This document shows, piece after piece, positions 53,537 through 62,406 of a stretch of 64,000 bases of DNA. The stretch's first letter is position 1. Each line of letters begins with the position of its first letter. Origin of the DNA: Lachnospiraceae bacterium (lineage in GTDB: Bacteria; Bacillota; Clostridia; Lachnospirales; Lachnospiraceae); contig JALEIR010000016.1 in the NCBI GenBank assembly GCA_022769665.1, positions 1 to 64,000 of the forward strand, written 5' to 3'. The notes below the pieces were generated by a model that saw nothing but the letters and a program-made list of their open reading frames with translations, was not told the DNA's origin and made no database searches. Position numbers and translations under genes: made by a program.

Positions 53537-53568
53537 AAAGTTCCATGGAGTAATCCATGGAACTTTTG
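53537..53568 (+). terminator. Terminator of the tRNA-Gln gene
   Basis: AAAGTTCCATGGA (53537-53549) pairs with TCCATGGAACTTT (53554-53566) with loop GTAA, then T and GTT. Confidence 0.85.
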
Positions 53569-53596
53569 TTATGAGCTGGGCTTGACCTGCTAAGAG

Positions 53597-53628
53597 AACT
53601 CAGTAGAGAATATCTACTGAGTTTTTTG
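53597..53628 (+). terminator. Second terminator before the CPBP gene
   Basis: AACTCAGTAGA (53597-53607) pairs with TCTACTGAGTT (53613-53623), 5-base loop, and a run of six T. Its arms differ from the tRNA terminator, so it is not a duplication of it. It may act as back-up for the tRNA gene. Confidence 0.8.
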
Positions 53629-53692
53629 TTTCACTTTATGGCAATTTATGTTAAACTGAGAACATTAAGAAAATAATGCAAAGGATAACAAA

Positions 53693-54691
53693 ATGGAAGA
53701 ATTAATTTCAACAAAAAAGCATTTTTCAAAACTCGGGTGGTTTTATTTGACGGCAACGGGAATTATTTTGGCGGTACAGCTGCTGATGTCACTTCTGATC
53801 AATCTGTTCTGCCCGCGGATTTTGGAGAATATGAACATTAACATTCTTTTGGGCATGGTGCCTATGTATCTGGCAGGCTTTCCGCTGCTGGTTCTCATGC
53901 TGAATAAGCAGGTTCCCGCGCAGAAGCCGGAAAGACATAAGATGACGGCAGGACAATACATCCTCTCTGCAATCATCTGTCTGGGCCTGGCATATGCGGC
54001 CAATATTGCAGGTAACATATTAACAACCTTCATCGGGTTGATAACAGGGAAACCGGTCGAGAACGAAATCCTTTCCGTAGTAGATTCGCTTCATCCGGCA
54101 GTGATTCTGTTATATATGGTAATATGTGCACCGATTGTAGAGGAATTTATTTTCAGAAAACTGATTGTAGACAGAGCATTGCGTTACGGGCAGGGAGTTG
54201 CCGTAGTGCTGTCCGGGCTGATGTTTGGTCTGTTTCACGGAAACCTGAACCAGTTTGTCTATGCGGCGGTTATCGGCATGTTTTTGGCTTTCCTGTATGT
54301 GAAGACGGGAAATTTGAAGATTACCGTTTCCCTGCACATGCTGTTTAATTTTATCGGTGGATTTTTGAGCAGCCTTCTGATGAAAGCCATCAATCTGGAG
54401 GAATATATGGAAGCTGCAACAACCGGGAATATGCAGGCTATCATGCAGCAAATCATGGGAAATTTGGGAGCCTGGATTTTGTACGGACTTTTTACTCTGT
54501 TTGTCATCTGTATTCTGATAGCGGGTATTGTTCTCTTTATCGTATTTGCCGCAAAAAGGAAATTTACTCTGGACAGAGGAGAAGTCATTATTCCGAAGGA
54601 GTTAAAATTCAATCTGATATTTGCCAACCCGGGAATGCTGGCTTTTATGCTTATATGGTTGGTCAGAATTGTGATTCAGTTGTTTGTCTGA
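53693..54691 (+). CDS. CPBP family intramembrane metalloprotease (CAAX/Abi type)
   Basis: A 332-residue protein with about eight membrane segments. The three catalytic motifs are intact: EEFIFRKLIVDRAL (EExxxR), GLMFGLFHGNLNQFVYA (FxxxH) and LKITVSLHMLFNFIGGF (HxxxN). Such enzymes cleave substrates within the membrane and some confer self-immunity to bacteriocins; no bacteriocin gene is nearby. C-terminal helices extend past the core domain. It begins a likely run with the thioesterase and cvfB genes (gaps of 19 bp and an overlap of 4). Confidence 0.92.
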   Translation: MEELISTKKHFSKLGWFYLTATGIILAVQLLMSLLINLFCPRILENMNINILLGMVPMYLAGFPLLVLMLNKQVPAQKPERHKMTAGQYILSAIICLGLAYAANIAGNILTTFIGLITGKPVENEILSVVDSLHPAVILLYMVICAPIVEEFIFRKLIVDRALRYGQGVAVVLSGLMFGLFHGNLNQFVYAAVIGMFLAFLYVKTGNLKITVSLHMLFNFIGGFLSSLLMKAINLEEYMEAATTGNMQAIMQQIMGNLGAWILYGLFTLFVICILIAGIVLFIVFAAKRKFTLDRGEVIIPKELKFNLIFANPGMLAFMLIWLVRIVIQLFV

Positions 54692-54710
54692 GCGGGAAAT
54701 GAGGTAAAAT

Positions 54711-55427
54711 ATGTACACATTTGACAGCAGAATCCGATATAGTGAGGTAGACAGCGAGGGAAGGCTGACGATGTCGTCGCTGATTAATTATTTTCAGGAC
54801 TGTTCTACATTTCATTCGGAGGATTTGGGACTGGGAGTAGAATATCTGAAGGGACAGCACTTGGTATGGGTGCTTTGCTACTGGCAGATTACGGTAAACC
54901 GTTATCCGGGATTGGGGGAGCGAGTGACGATAGGAACCTTCCCTTATGATATGAAAGGTTTTCTCGGTTACCGGAATTTTGCTATGTTGGATGAAAAGGG
55001 TGAATATCTGGCAAAGGCGAATTCATTGTGGAGTCTTTTAAATACGGATACCGGAAAGCCTGTTGCGGTTCCGGAAAATATGATGGAAAAATATGTGTTG
55101 TCACCGAAACTGGATATGGAATATACGTCAAGAAAGATAACGGTTTCGGGAGAACGTGTACGCAGGGAGCCTTTGGTGGTGAAACAGCATCATCTGGATA
55201 CCAATCATCATGTGAATAATCAGCAGTTTATTGATATAGCAATGGATTTTCTGCCGGAAGTTTTCTGTGTCGGACAGGTGCGGGCAGAATACAGAAAGCA
55301 GGCTTTTTTGAATGATATTCTGGTGCCGTGCGTCATAAATGGCGGAGAGAGGGTCATCGTAATGCTGGAAGATGAAAGTAATGTGCCATATATGATTGCG
55401 GAATTCAGAGAGAAGGAGACGATATGA
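54711..55427 (+). CDS. Acyl-ACP thioesterase
   Basis: A 238-residue double hot-dog thioesterase that releases fatty acids from acyl-carrier protein. Features: FDSRIRYSEVDSEGRLTMSSLINYFQDCSTFHSEDLG, WVLCYWQITVNRYPGLGERVTIGTFPYDMKGFLGYRNF, LVVKQHHLDTNHHVNNQQFIDIAMDFLP (the second hot-dog with the Asn/His active-site region) and VRAEYRKQAFLNDILVPCV. AAATGAGGT precedes the ATG. The stop overlaps the cvfB start as ATGA, suggesting coupled translation. Confidence 0.92.
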   Translation: MYTFDSRIRYSEVDSEGRLTMSSLINYFQDCSTFHSEDLGLGVEYLKGQHLVWVLCYWQITVNRYPGLGERVTIGTFPYDMKGFLGYRNFAMLDEKGEYLAKANSLWSLLNTDTGKPVAVPENMMEKYVLSPKLDMEYTSRKITVSGERVRREPLVVKQHHLDTNHHVNNQQFIDIAMDFLPEVFCVGQVRAEYRKQAFLNDILVPCVINGGERVIVMLEDESNVPYMIAEFREKETI

Positions 55428-56266
55428 TTCGTTTAGGTGAAAAACAAGAGCTTGTAATTGTAAAGAAGGTAGAATTCGGTGTTTATCTTGCAGTGAGTTT
55501 TGAGGATGCGGCGGAGCATGTGTTGCTGCCCATAAAGCAGATGCCGGGAAACAAGGGCGTGGGAGACAAACTGGAGGTCTTTGTTTACCGTGACTCCAAG
55601 GACAGAATGATTGCAACGACCCACGAACCAAAGCTGTGTATGGGACAAACAGCTAATCTGGTTGTGGCACAGATGGGAAAATTCGGCGCTTTTTTGGATT
55701 GGGGTCTGGAGAAGGATTTGCTGTTACCCTTCAAAGAACAGCGGGGAAAGGTAAAGCAGGGGAATGAGGTGCTGGTTTCTCTCTATATTGATAAGAGCAA
55801 CCGTCTGTGTGCAACCATGAATGTATATGAAAATCTGCGAACGGACAGTCCGTATCAGGCGGGAGACAGAGTGCGGGGGAGAGTTTACGAGCTCAGTGAT
55901 AATTTCGGCGCTTTTGTGGCGGTGGATAATCTGTACTCCGGTCTGATTGCTAAAAAGGAACTTTACGGGAATGTGGAGCCGGGAACCGATGTGGAAGCCC
56001 GTGTTCTTCGGGTGAGAGAGGACGGAAAGCTGGATTTGAGTATTCGTGAAAAGGCATATATACAGATGGATGCGGATGCTGAAAAGATTCTCTCTCTGCT
56101 GGACAGCTACGAGGGAGCGTTACCTTTCAGTGACAAGGCAGCACCTGAGGTGATCAAACATGAAACGGGTATGAGCAAAAACGAATTCAAACGAGCCGTT
56201 GGCAGGCTGTTGAAGCAGGGTAAGATTGAAATCGGAGAGAAGACCATTCGACGCCGAAATTCATAA
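55424..56266 (+). CDS. cvfB: CvfB/YitL-type S1 RNA-binding protein
   Basis: A 280-residue protein with tandem S1-like OB folds and a C-terminal winged helix: LGEKQELVIVKKVEFGVYLAVSFEDAAEHVLLPIKQMP, ANLVVAQMGKFGAFLDWGLEKDLLLPFKEQ, VRGRVYELSDNFGAFVAVDNLYSGLIAKKELYG, and the winged helix DKAAPEVIKHETGMSKNEFKRAVGRLLKQGKIEI. Homologues bind RNA and affect virulence gene expression in staphylococci; the role here is not known. Its ATG lies within the stop of the thioesterase gene. Confidence 0.9.
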   Translation: MIRLGEKQELVIVKKVEFGVYLAVSFEDAAEHVLLPIKQMPGNKGVGDKLEVFVYRDSKDRMIATTHEPKLCMGQTANLVVAQMGKFGAFLDWGLEKDLLLPFKEQRGKVKQGNEVLVSLYIDKSNRLCATMNVYENLRTDSPYQAGDRVRGRVYELSDNFGAFVAVDNLYSGLIAKKELYGNVEPGTDVEARVLRVREDGKLDLSIREKAYIQMDADAEKILSLLDSYEGALPFSDKAAPEVIKHETGMSKNEFKRAVGRLLKQGKIEIGEKTIRRRNS

Positions 56267-56390
56267 GTCGGTTTGGGTTATTCCGTTTGAATTGTAACGA
56301 TTGTTTTCTTAAGATTTTAAAAAATGAGATATATGCATGGAAAAATAGGATAGATTGTGCTAAGATGAAAGAAGGAAAGGGGGCATACAG

Positions 56391-56582
56391 ATGGATATTA
56401 CAGGTTTATCAATGGAATTGTCCAACATTTCCACACAATCCCGGGTCGGGACAGCGGTGCTCAGCAAGGCAATGGACGCCAACGAAGAGTTGGGAGCGGG
56501 CCTTGTTCAGATGATTGATGCTGCGGCGATGGAACAAAGCGTGAACCCCGGCATCGGAGCGAACTTCGACATGCGCGTTTAG
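56391..56582 (+). CDS. YjfB family small protein (putative motility protein)
   Basis: A 63-residue protein of the YjfB type: MDITGLSMELSNISTQSRVGTAVLSKAMDANEELGAGLVQMIDAAAMEQSVNPGIGANFDMRV. Homologues lie in flagellar or chemotaxis regulons in Bacillus and clostridia, but the molecular role is unknown. GAAAGGGGG precedes ATG 56391, and a weak promoter (TGGAAA-17-TAAGAT, 56338-56366) may lie upstream. It stands alone, ended by a strong terminator. No flagellar genes are in this window. Confidence 0.8.
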   Translation: MDITGLSMELSNISTQSRVGTAVLSKAMDANEELGAGLVQMIDAAAMEQSVNPGIGANFDMRV

Positions 56583-56598
56583 TCCTGAAAGTGATTGG

Positions 56599-56637
56599 AA
56601 GGCTGCCTGACTCTTATCCGTCAGGCAGCCTTTTTGA
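56599..56637 (+). terminator. Terminator of the yjfB-like gene
   Basis: AAGGCTGCCTGAC (56599-56611) pairs with GTCAGGCAGCCTT (56620-56632), followed by TTTTG. The 13-bp GC-rich stem is one of the strongest in the window. Confidence 0.9.
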
Positions 56638-56672
56638 ACAGCCACTTTTTTGTGAAAATACATAAAAACCTA

Positions 56673-56701
56673 TTGCTTTTTGCGTAATATTTTTGTAAAA
56701 T
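56673..56701 (+). promoter_or_regulatory. Promoter of the CdaR-like regulator gene
   Basis: TTGCTT (56673-56678), a 17-bp spacer and TAAAAT (56696-56701), 59 bp before the ATG. Confidence 0.6.
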
Positions 56702-56759
56702 TTTTTGTATAGCTATTTCGTAAAAATGGGGCTTTAGAACAAAGGAAGCGGGGTTTTAT

Positions 56760-57845
56760 ATGATTTCGAATCAAATTTTGCAAAATACAATCGATGGGCT
56801 GAAGAGTATAGCGCGGGTGGAGCTTTGCGTTATGGATGTGGACGGTAAGGAAGTGGCATCCACAACCGATATGGGGAGCAGCTCAAAGGCAGCGGTAGAG
56901 TTTGCGGCATCTCCCGCCGACTCCCAGGAGATACAAGGCTATCAGTATTTTAAGATATTTGATGAACAGCAGTTGGAGTATGTGCTTGTGGTCAACGGTA
57001 CCGGAGAGGATGTCTATACAATCGGGAAAATGGCTGCATTTCAGATACAGAATCTTCTTGTGGCATACAAGGAGAGATTTGACAAAGATAACTTTATCAA
57101 AAATCTGCTGCTGGATAATCTGCTGTTGGTAGATATATACAGCCGGTCGAAGAAACTGCACATTCAGACGGATGTACCCAGAGTGGTAATGATTGTGGAA
57201 TCCGGAAACGGAAGAGATAATAATGCGTTGGAGTTGACAAGAGCTCATCTGGGAAGCAACAGTAAGGACTTTATCACGGCGGTGGATGAAAACAACGTAA
57301 TTGTGGTGAAGGAGTTGTCTGACGGCGAAGCGACAAAGGAAATTGATAAGTCTGCAAGAACTCTGGAAGCTTATCTCCAGAAGGAAGGCATAAAGGATAT
57401 CCGTATTGCATACGGAACCGTGATTCAGGAAATCAAGGAAGTCAGCCGTTCTTACAAAGAGGCCAAAATGGCGCTGGATGTGGGAAAAATTTTCTTTGAT
57501 GAGAGAGAGATTATCGCGTACAGTGAGCTGGGAATCGGCCGTTTGATTTATCAGCTTCCGATTCCTCTGTGCAAAATGTTTATTAAGGAAATCTTCGGCG
57601 GAAAGAGCCCGGATGATTTTGATGAGGAAACACTTACAACGATTTATAAGTTCTTTGAGAACAGTCTGAATGTCTCTGAGACATCAAGACAGTTGTTTAT
57701 ACACAGAAATACACTGGTTTACCGCCTGGATAAGCTGCAAAAAAGTACCGGGTTGGATTTGCGTGTTTTTGAGGATGCCATTACTTTTAAGATTGCACTT
57801 ATGGTAGTGAAATACATGAAGTACATGGAGAATGCAGATTTTTAA
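56760..57845 (+). CDS. CdaR/PucR-type transcription regulator
   Basis: A 361-residue regulator. Residues 1 to about 120 form a putative diacid-recognition-like sensor (ISNQILQNTIDGLKSIARVELCVMDVDGKEVAST). The middle is a GGDEF-like divergent region found in CdaR/PucR proteins (IRIAYGTVIQEIKEVSRSYKEAKMALDVGKIF). The C-terminal HTH_30 (PucR) domain is clear: NVSETSRQLFIHRNTLVYRLDKLQKSTGLDLRVFEDAITFKIAL. Relatives activate sugar-diacid or purine genes, but this ligand is unknown. No metabolic gene is next to it; ftsE follows after 57 bp, so a link to division genes would be incidental. Confidence 0.85.
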   Translation: MISNQILQNTIDGLKSIARVELCVMDVDGKEVASTTDMGSSSKAAVEFAASPADSQEIQGYQYFKIFDEQQLEYVLVVNGTGEDVYTIGKMAAFQIQNLLVAYKERFDKDNFIKNLLLDNLLLVDIYSRSKKLHIQTDVPRVVMIVESGNGRDNNALELTRAHLGSNSKDFITAVDENNVIVVKELSDGEATKEIDKSARTLEAYLQKEGIKDIRIAYGTVIQEIKEVSRSYKEAKMALDVGKIFFDEREIIAYSELGIGRLIYQLPIPLCKMFIKEIFGGKSPDDFDEETLTTIYKFFENSLNVSETSRQLFIHRNTLVYRLDKLQKSTGLDLRVFEDAITFKIALMVVKYMKYMENADF

Positions 57846-57902
57846 TGTCAGCCCGGATGCGGATGCAGAGGCTGAATTGTTGCCATTTTATGAGGAGATA
57901 TT

Positions 57903-58646
57903 ATGACGAGAAAAGAACTGCAGAGAAAAAAGCGGGAGCAACTGATAGAGGAAAAGGGAATTATCTGTCTGGATAACGTAAAGAAAGTATACTCTACCGG
58001 TTCTCCCGCATTGAACGGAATATCGCTGAGCATTCATAAGGGAGAGTTTGTATTTATTGTCGGAGACAGCGGTTCCGGTAAGTCCACATTGATTAAACTT
58101 CTGCTGCGGGAGCTGACGGCAACCAGCGGCAGTGTTTATGTTATGGGGAATGATTTGGCAAAATTAAAGCACAGACAGGTTCCCCGGTTCAGGAGAAATC
58201 TCGGGGTGGTCTTTCAGGACTTCCGTTTGCTGAATGACAGGAATGTCTACGAGAATGTAGCTTTTGCACAGAGAATCGTTGAGACACCGCCCAAGGAAAT
58301 CAGAAGAAATGTGCCTGCGATTCTTGCTACGGTTGGGCTGGCAGGCAAATATAAGGCTAAAACAAAACAGCTGTCAGGCGGTGAGCAGCAGAGAGTGGCA
58401 TTGGCCAGAGCTCTGATTAATAAACCGTCCATTTTGCTGGCGGATGAACCCACAGGTAATCTGGATCCCAAAAATTCGTGGGAAATCATGAAGCTTTTGG
58501 AGGAAATCAACGAGAATGGCACAACCGTTGTTGTGGTAACCCATAACCGGGAGATTGTCAATGCCATGCACAAGCGTGTGATTGCAATGAAAAAGGGCGT
58601 CATTGTCAGTGATGAGGAAGGAGGGGAATACATCGATGAAGATTAG
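57903..58646 (+). CDS. ftsE: Cell-division ATP-binding protein FtsE
   Basis: A 247-residue ABC ATPase. Walker A is VGDSGSGKSTLIKLLL, Q-loop VVFQDFRLLNDRNVYENVAFAQ, signature LSGGEQQRVALARALI, Walker B ILLADEPTGNLDP and the H-loop VVVVTHNREIVN. It acts with FtsX to activate cell-wall hydrolases at the division site. The N-terminus has about 18 extra charged residues (TRKELQRKKREQLIEEKG) before the usual start; GAGGAGA precedes the ATG. The end overlaps ftsX by 11 bp. Confidence 0.95.
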   Translation: MTRKELQRKKREQLIEEKGIICLDNVKKVYSTGSPALNGISLSIHKGEFVFIVGDSGSGKSTLIKLLLRELTATSGSVYVMGNDLAKLKHRQVPRFRRNLGVVFQDFRLLNDRNVYENVAFAQRIVETPPKEIRRNVPAILATVGLAGKYKAKTKQLSGGEQQRVALARALINKPSILLADEPTGNLDPKNSWEIMKLLEEINENGTTVVVVTHNREIVNAMHKRVIAMKKGVIVSDEEGGEYIDED

Positions 58647-59571
58647 TACATTGCTTTATACCATAAAGCAGGGTTTTGCCAACATCTTCCGTAATAAATG
58701 GTATTCCCTGGCATCCATTGCAACCATCTCGGCATGCCTTTTTTTGTTTGGATTGTTTTTTGCCATTGTTGCAAATTTCCAGAGTATTGTGATGAAAGCG
58801 GAAGAAGGGGTATCCGTCACGGTGTTTTTCCATAACGAGTACGATAAGTGCGAGTCGCATACGGAGAACCAGGTTCCCTCAGATACAAGAATTGAAGAAA
58901 TCGGGCAGATGATCAGTGCAAGGGTGGAAGTGTCCGATGTGATTTATATTTCGGATGACGAAGCATGGGCAAACTTTGCGAAAGACTACTACGGAGAGAA
59001 TTATGCGGAAGCTTTCCCGGAGAATCCTTTGGCCGGAGAATACAGCTATGAGGTGTATCTGAGTGACGTCTCCATGCAGGATGCACTGGTGAGCTGGCTT
59101 CAGTCCATACCGGAGGTGCGCAAGGTGAATTTCTCAGAGGTGACAGCCGATACATTGAGCGGTGTCAATCTGCTGATTGCTTATGTCTCACTGGGAATCA
59201 TTGTGATTTTGCTGGCGGTCAGCATTTTCCTGATCAGCAATACAGTCGCAATCGGTATTTCCGTGCGCTCCGCGGAAATCAATATTATGAAATACATTGG
59301 CGCGACTGACTTTTTTGTCAGGGCTCCCTTTGTTTTGGAGGGCGTTTTAATAGGGCTTCTCGGAGCGGCGATTCCGTTGGGACTGATATACAGCCTCTAT
59401 AATTATGCTCTAAACTATATTGTGGAAAGATTCGAAATACTGAGCAATTTCCTAAACTTCCTGACAGTAGACCAGTTGTTTGGTGTTCTGGCTCCCGTAT
59501 CGCTGGTGATGGGTATGGGAATCGGATTTCTGGGAAGTATTTCCACAGTCAGAAAGCATTTAAATGTATAA
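58636..59571 (+). CDS. ftsX: Cell-division protein FtsX
   Basis: A 311-residue membrane partner of FtsE with four transmembrane helices. The first is SLASIATISACLFLFGLFFAIVA; a large external domain follows (residues 45-170, IGQMISARVEVSDVIYISDDEAW...), then SLGIIVILLAVSIFLISNTVAI and the C-terminal FtsX core VRSAEINIMKYIGATDFFVRAPFVLEGVLIGLLGAAIPLG. FtsEX relays ATP hydrolysis across the membrane to a murein hydrolase; the next gene encodes an EnvC-like M23 protein, the expected partner. ATG 58636 uses GGAGGGG within ftsE. Upstream in-frame ATGs lie in ftsE and lack sites. Confidence 0.94.
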   Translation: MKISTLLYTIKQGFANIFRNKWYSLASIATISACLFLFGLFFAIVANFQSIVMKAEEGVSVTVFFHNEYDKCESHTENQVPSDTRIEEIGQMISARVEVSDVIYISDDEAWANFAKDYYGENYAEAFPENPLAGEYSYEVYLSDVSMQDALVSWLQSIPEVRKVNFSEVTADTLSGVNLLIAYVSLGIIVILLAVSIFLISNTVAIGISVRSAEINIMKYIGATDFFVRAPFVLEGVLIGLLGAAIPLGLIYSLYNYALNYIVERFEILSNFLNFLTVDQLFGVLAPVSLVMGMGIGFLGSISTVRKHLNV

Positions 59572-59583
59572 AAGCGGGAGAGT

Positions 59584-60822
59584 ATGAAGAGAAAGAAAAT
59601 ATTTATTTGTTGTGCGATGTGTGCAATACTCTGCATATTTTTCTTTTCCGGTACATTCAGCCGGACGGTATCGGCGGTGACAATGTCTTCCATTACCTCG
59701 GACAGCATCAAGGAAAAGGAGGAACAGATTAAGCAGGCATTGAGCGAAAAAGAGTCGCTCCAAAACGGTCTGAGTAATCTGCAGAATATAAAGAAGGAGC
59801 TGGAGACACAGCGCACAAATCTGAAAAATTACGTAGCCCAACTGGACAGCAATCTGGAGCAGATTGAACGGAATATTGCTGAGCTGAAAGCAAAAATATC
59901 CGTGAAAGAAGAGGAGATTGCTGTTGCGGAGGAGCAGTTGGCGGAAGCTCTGGAAAAAGAGGAAAACCAGAGAACTTCCATGATAAACCGTATCAGAATG
60001 GTATATGAAACAGGGGATCCGCAGATGACGGAGATGCTGTTGAAGTCATCGAGCTTTGGCGATTTTTTGAACAAGGCGGATTATGTGGAACGTGTGATTT
60101 CCTATGACCAGCAGATGTGGCAGGACTATAAGACTGTTCGGGAATATGTGGAGCTCTGTAAGCAGGAGCTGGAACTGGAAAGGGAAATCCTGGACGAGGC
60201 AAAGGCGGGAGTTGAAGAGGAGCAAAGAAATCTGGAGGCTCTGATTGAACAAAAGAACCGGGATATTTTGGAGTATGAGTCAGATATCAGCAATAAGGAA
60301 CAGGCAATCAAAGAATACGAGGAAGAGATAAAAGCCCAGGAAGAAGAAATTTCAACACTGGAGGCGCAGATTGCGGAAGAAAAGAAGAAGATTCTTGCAA
60401 ACAGCGGCGTGGTGCTGACATATGACGGCGGTACCTTTAAGTTTCCTCTGGCCTCATATACAAGGGTCTCGGATGATTACGGGATGCGAATACATCCCAT
60501 CCTGGGAATACAACAGCTCCATAACGGAGTGGATTTTGCAGCGCCTAAAGGTACTGCGATTTATGCGGCTTATGACGGAGTGGTGGTGGCTGCGACCTAC
60601 AGCGGCACAATGGGAAATTATGTGATGATTGACCATGGAGACGGACTGTACACAATTTACATGCATGCTTCTCAGCTGTATGTGGAAAAAGATGACATTG
60701 TGGTTCGTGGTGAGACAATTGCAGCTGTCGGCAGTACCGGACGCTCCACGGGAAATCACCTGCATTTCAGTGTACGACTCAACGGCGCATATACTTCACC
60801 ATGGAATTATATCAGTAAGTAA
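59584..60822 (+). CDS. EnvC-like murein hydrolase activator with M23 domain
   Basis: A 412-residue secreted protein. It has a hydrophobic N-terminal signal/anchor (KIFICCAMCAILCIFFFSGTFS), long coiled coils from about residue 35 to 250, and a C-terminal LytM/M23 domain. The M23 zinc residues appear present: LHNGVDFAAPKGTAIYAAYDGVV (HxxxxD) and TGNHLHFSVRLNG (HxH), with YTIYMHASQLYV between. It may therefore be an active endopeptidase, while E. coli EnvC is an inactive activator. It is 12 bp from ftsX and should act downstream of FtsEX in daughter-cell separation. Confidence 0.92.
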   Translation: MKRKKIFICCAMCAILCIFFFSGTFSRTVSAVTMSSITSDSIKEKEEQIKQALSEKESLQNGLSNLQNIKKELETQRTNLKNYVAQLDSNLEQIERNIAELKAKISVKEEEIAVAEEQLAEALEKEENQRTSMINRIRMVYETGDPQMTEMLLKSSSFGDFLNKADYVERVISYDQQMWQDYKTVREYVELCKQELELEREILDEAKAGVEEEQRNLEALIEQKNRDILEYESDISNKEQAIKEYEEEIKAQEEEISTLEAQIAEEKKKILANSGVVLTYDGGTFKFPLASYTRVSDDYGMRIHPILGIQQLHNGVDFAAPKGTAIYAAYDGVVVAATYSGTMGNYVMIDHGDGLYTIYMHASQLYVEKDDIVVRGETIAAVGSTGRSTGNHLHFSVRLNGAYTSPWNYISK

Positions 60823-60880
60823 AAGAAGTCGTTACCTGCGATTGTAAGTGAGCAGGCAGCGGAAAGGCATGGTTATCGGT

Positions 60881-62197
60881 ATGGATGAGAATCAAAATTA
60901 TTTTGACAATGTGAATCAGGGAGGATTGACACCTGCGCAGATTCCCAAGGACGAAAAGGGAAGCGGCAAGGGTGTTTTCCTGATTGGAATGATAGTGGGT
61001 ATTGCCTCGGCACTTTTGGTAGTGGCGATTTGCTGGCTGGGTGTGGGAATCCAGAACTCTGTTGAAGAAAAAGAAAATCAGTCCGCACAGATAGAATTGC
61101 AGGAGGATTCTGCAATAGACGCCCGGGTGATAGAGAAGCTTCAGACTCTGGAAAAGATGGTAGATCAATACTATTACCTGGGTGAAGTGACGGATGATGA
61201 ATTTAGGGACGGTGTTTATAAGGGACTGCTTAGTGCATTGAACGATCCGTACTCAGAGTATTATACTGCCGAGGAGCTTGCGAGTATGATGGAGCAGTCC
61301 GAGGGGATTTATTACGGAATCGGTGCTTACGTGAGCCTTGACAGTGCAACCGGTCTGCCGAAAATCAGTGGCGTTATCAAAAATTCTCCTGCGGAAGAAG
61401 CAGAGCTTCGGGCCAATGACCTGATATATGAGGTGGATGGTAAATCTACTTATGGAATGAGCCTGACGGAAGCGGTGGCAATGATAAAGGGACCGGAAGG
61501 AACGGATGTCCAACTTACTCTGATTCGGGAAGGGGAAAGTGATTATCTGGAACTTACTCTGACGAGGCAGAGAGTGGAGTCACCAACTGTGGAGTTTTCC
61601 ATGGAGGAAGACGACATGGCCTACATTCAGGTTACGGAATTTGATGATGTCACAGTGGACCAATTTGCGGAAGCACTGGCGATGGCGAGAGGTTCCGGTG
61701 CAAAAGGAATCATTCTGGATTTGCGGGGCAACCCCGGAGGAAATCTGTCGACGGTTGTTGAAATGTGTCAAATGATTCTTCCTGAAGGAATGATAGTCTA
61801 TACGGAAGACAAGAACGGACGCAGAGAGGAATATAAGAGTGACGGCAGCAGGGAGCTGGAGCTTCCGCTGGTGGTTCTTGTGGATATGAATTCTGCCAGT
61901 GCTGCGGAAATTATGGCCGGAGCCATCAAGGATTACGGAACCGGCACGCTGGTAGGTACCACGACTTTCGGAAAGGGAATTGTACAGCAAATTATGCCTT
62001 TCAGGGACGGTTCGGCCGTAAAACTTACCATCAGCGCTTATTACACGCCCAGCGGAAAAAATATTCACGGTACCGGCATTGAACCGGATGTGGTATGTGA
62101 GTTTGACGGCGAGGCATACTATGCAAGTGAAGACCATCCTGACAATCAGCTGGAAAAGGCGAAAGAAGTTCTGAGAGAGAAGATGGGAAACAGGTAA
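60881..62197 (+). CDS. C-terminal processing peptidase (S41/Ctp) with PDZ domain
   Basis: A 438-residue membrane-anchored serine protease. One N-terminal membrane helix (GVFLIGMIVGIASALLVVAICWLGVG) is followed by the Ctp N-terminal helices and PDZ domain (YGIGAYVSLDSATGLPKISGVIKNSPAEEAELRANDLIYEVDG). The catalytic part has GIILDLRGNPGG, the Ser in VDMNSASAAEIMAGAI and the Lys in TTTFGKGIVQQI. The start is ambiguous: GTG 60848, ATG 60869 and ATG 60881 are in frame; the last is used since its N-terminus (MDENQNYFDNVNQ) looks natural. Position between EnvC-like and uvrB genes is conserved in clostridia. Confidence 0.93.
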   Translation: MDENQNYFDNVNQGGLTPAQIPKDEKGSGKGVFLIGMIVGIASALLVVAICWLGVGIQNSVEEKENQSAQIELQEDSAIDARVIEKLQTLEKMVDQYYYLGEVTDDEFRDGVYKGLLSALNDPYSEYYTAEELASMMEQSEGIYYGIGAYVSLDSATGLPKISGVIKNSPAEEAELRANDLIYEVDGKSTYGMSLTEAVAMIKGPEGTDVQLTLIREGESDYLELTLTRQRVESPTVEFSMEEDDMAYIQVTEFDDVTVDQFAEALAMARGSGAKGIILDLRGNPGGNLSTVVEMCQMILPEGMIVYTEDKNGRREEYKSDGSRELELPLVVLVDMNSASAAEIMAGAIKDYGTGTLVGTTTFGKGIVQQIMPFRDGSAVKLTISAYYTPSGKNIHGTGIEPDVVCEFDGEAYYASEDHPDNQLEKAKEVLREKMGNR

Positions 62198-62231
62198 AAG
62201 CAGGAGAAGAATAATACAGAGGTGTAAGTTT

Positions 62232-62265
62232 AAGGGCATTCCGAAGAAACGGAAAGCCCTTTTTT
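62232..62265 (+). terminator. Terminator of the ftsEX-envC-ctp run
   Basis: AAGGGC-A-TTCCG (62232-62243) pairs with CGGAA-A-GCCCTT (62250-62261), 6-base loop, followed by a run of T to 62265. Confidence 0.85.
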
Positions 62266-62316
62266 AATCTGACATAGAAATTGATGTATCTGAATAGCTC
62301 GACGGCTGAAAATCAA

Positions 62317-62328
62317 GAACAAATGTTC
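62317..62328 (+). promoter_or_regulatory. LexA (SOS) box upstream of uvrB
   Basis: GAAC-AAAT-GTTC matches the Gram-positive LexA/DinR core GAAC-N4-GTTC. It ends 9 bp before the -35 element of uvrB. Confidence 0.7.
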
Positions 62329-62337
62329 GTTAATCTC

Positions 62338-62366
62338 TGTACAAGACAGAATCTGTGTGCTATAAT
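62338..62366 (+). promoter_or_regulatory. Promoter of uvrB
   Basis: TGTACA (62338-62343), a 17-bp spacer and TATAAT (62361-62366), 41 bp before GTG 62407. Confidence 0.65.
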
Positions 62367-62406
62367 CAGAGTTAACTTTTTCTATGAAATGACGGAGGAG
62401 GTTTTC

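Noticed and set aside
53537-53628. Tandem terminators as duplicated attachment sites
   Set aside because: The two hairpins differ in sequence, no integrase is near, and no partial tRNA copy is seen, so integration at the tRNA is not supported.
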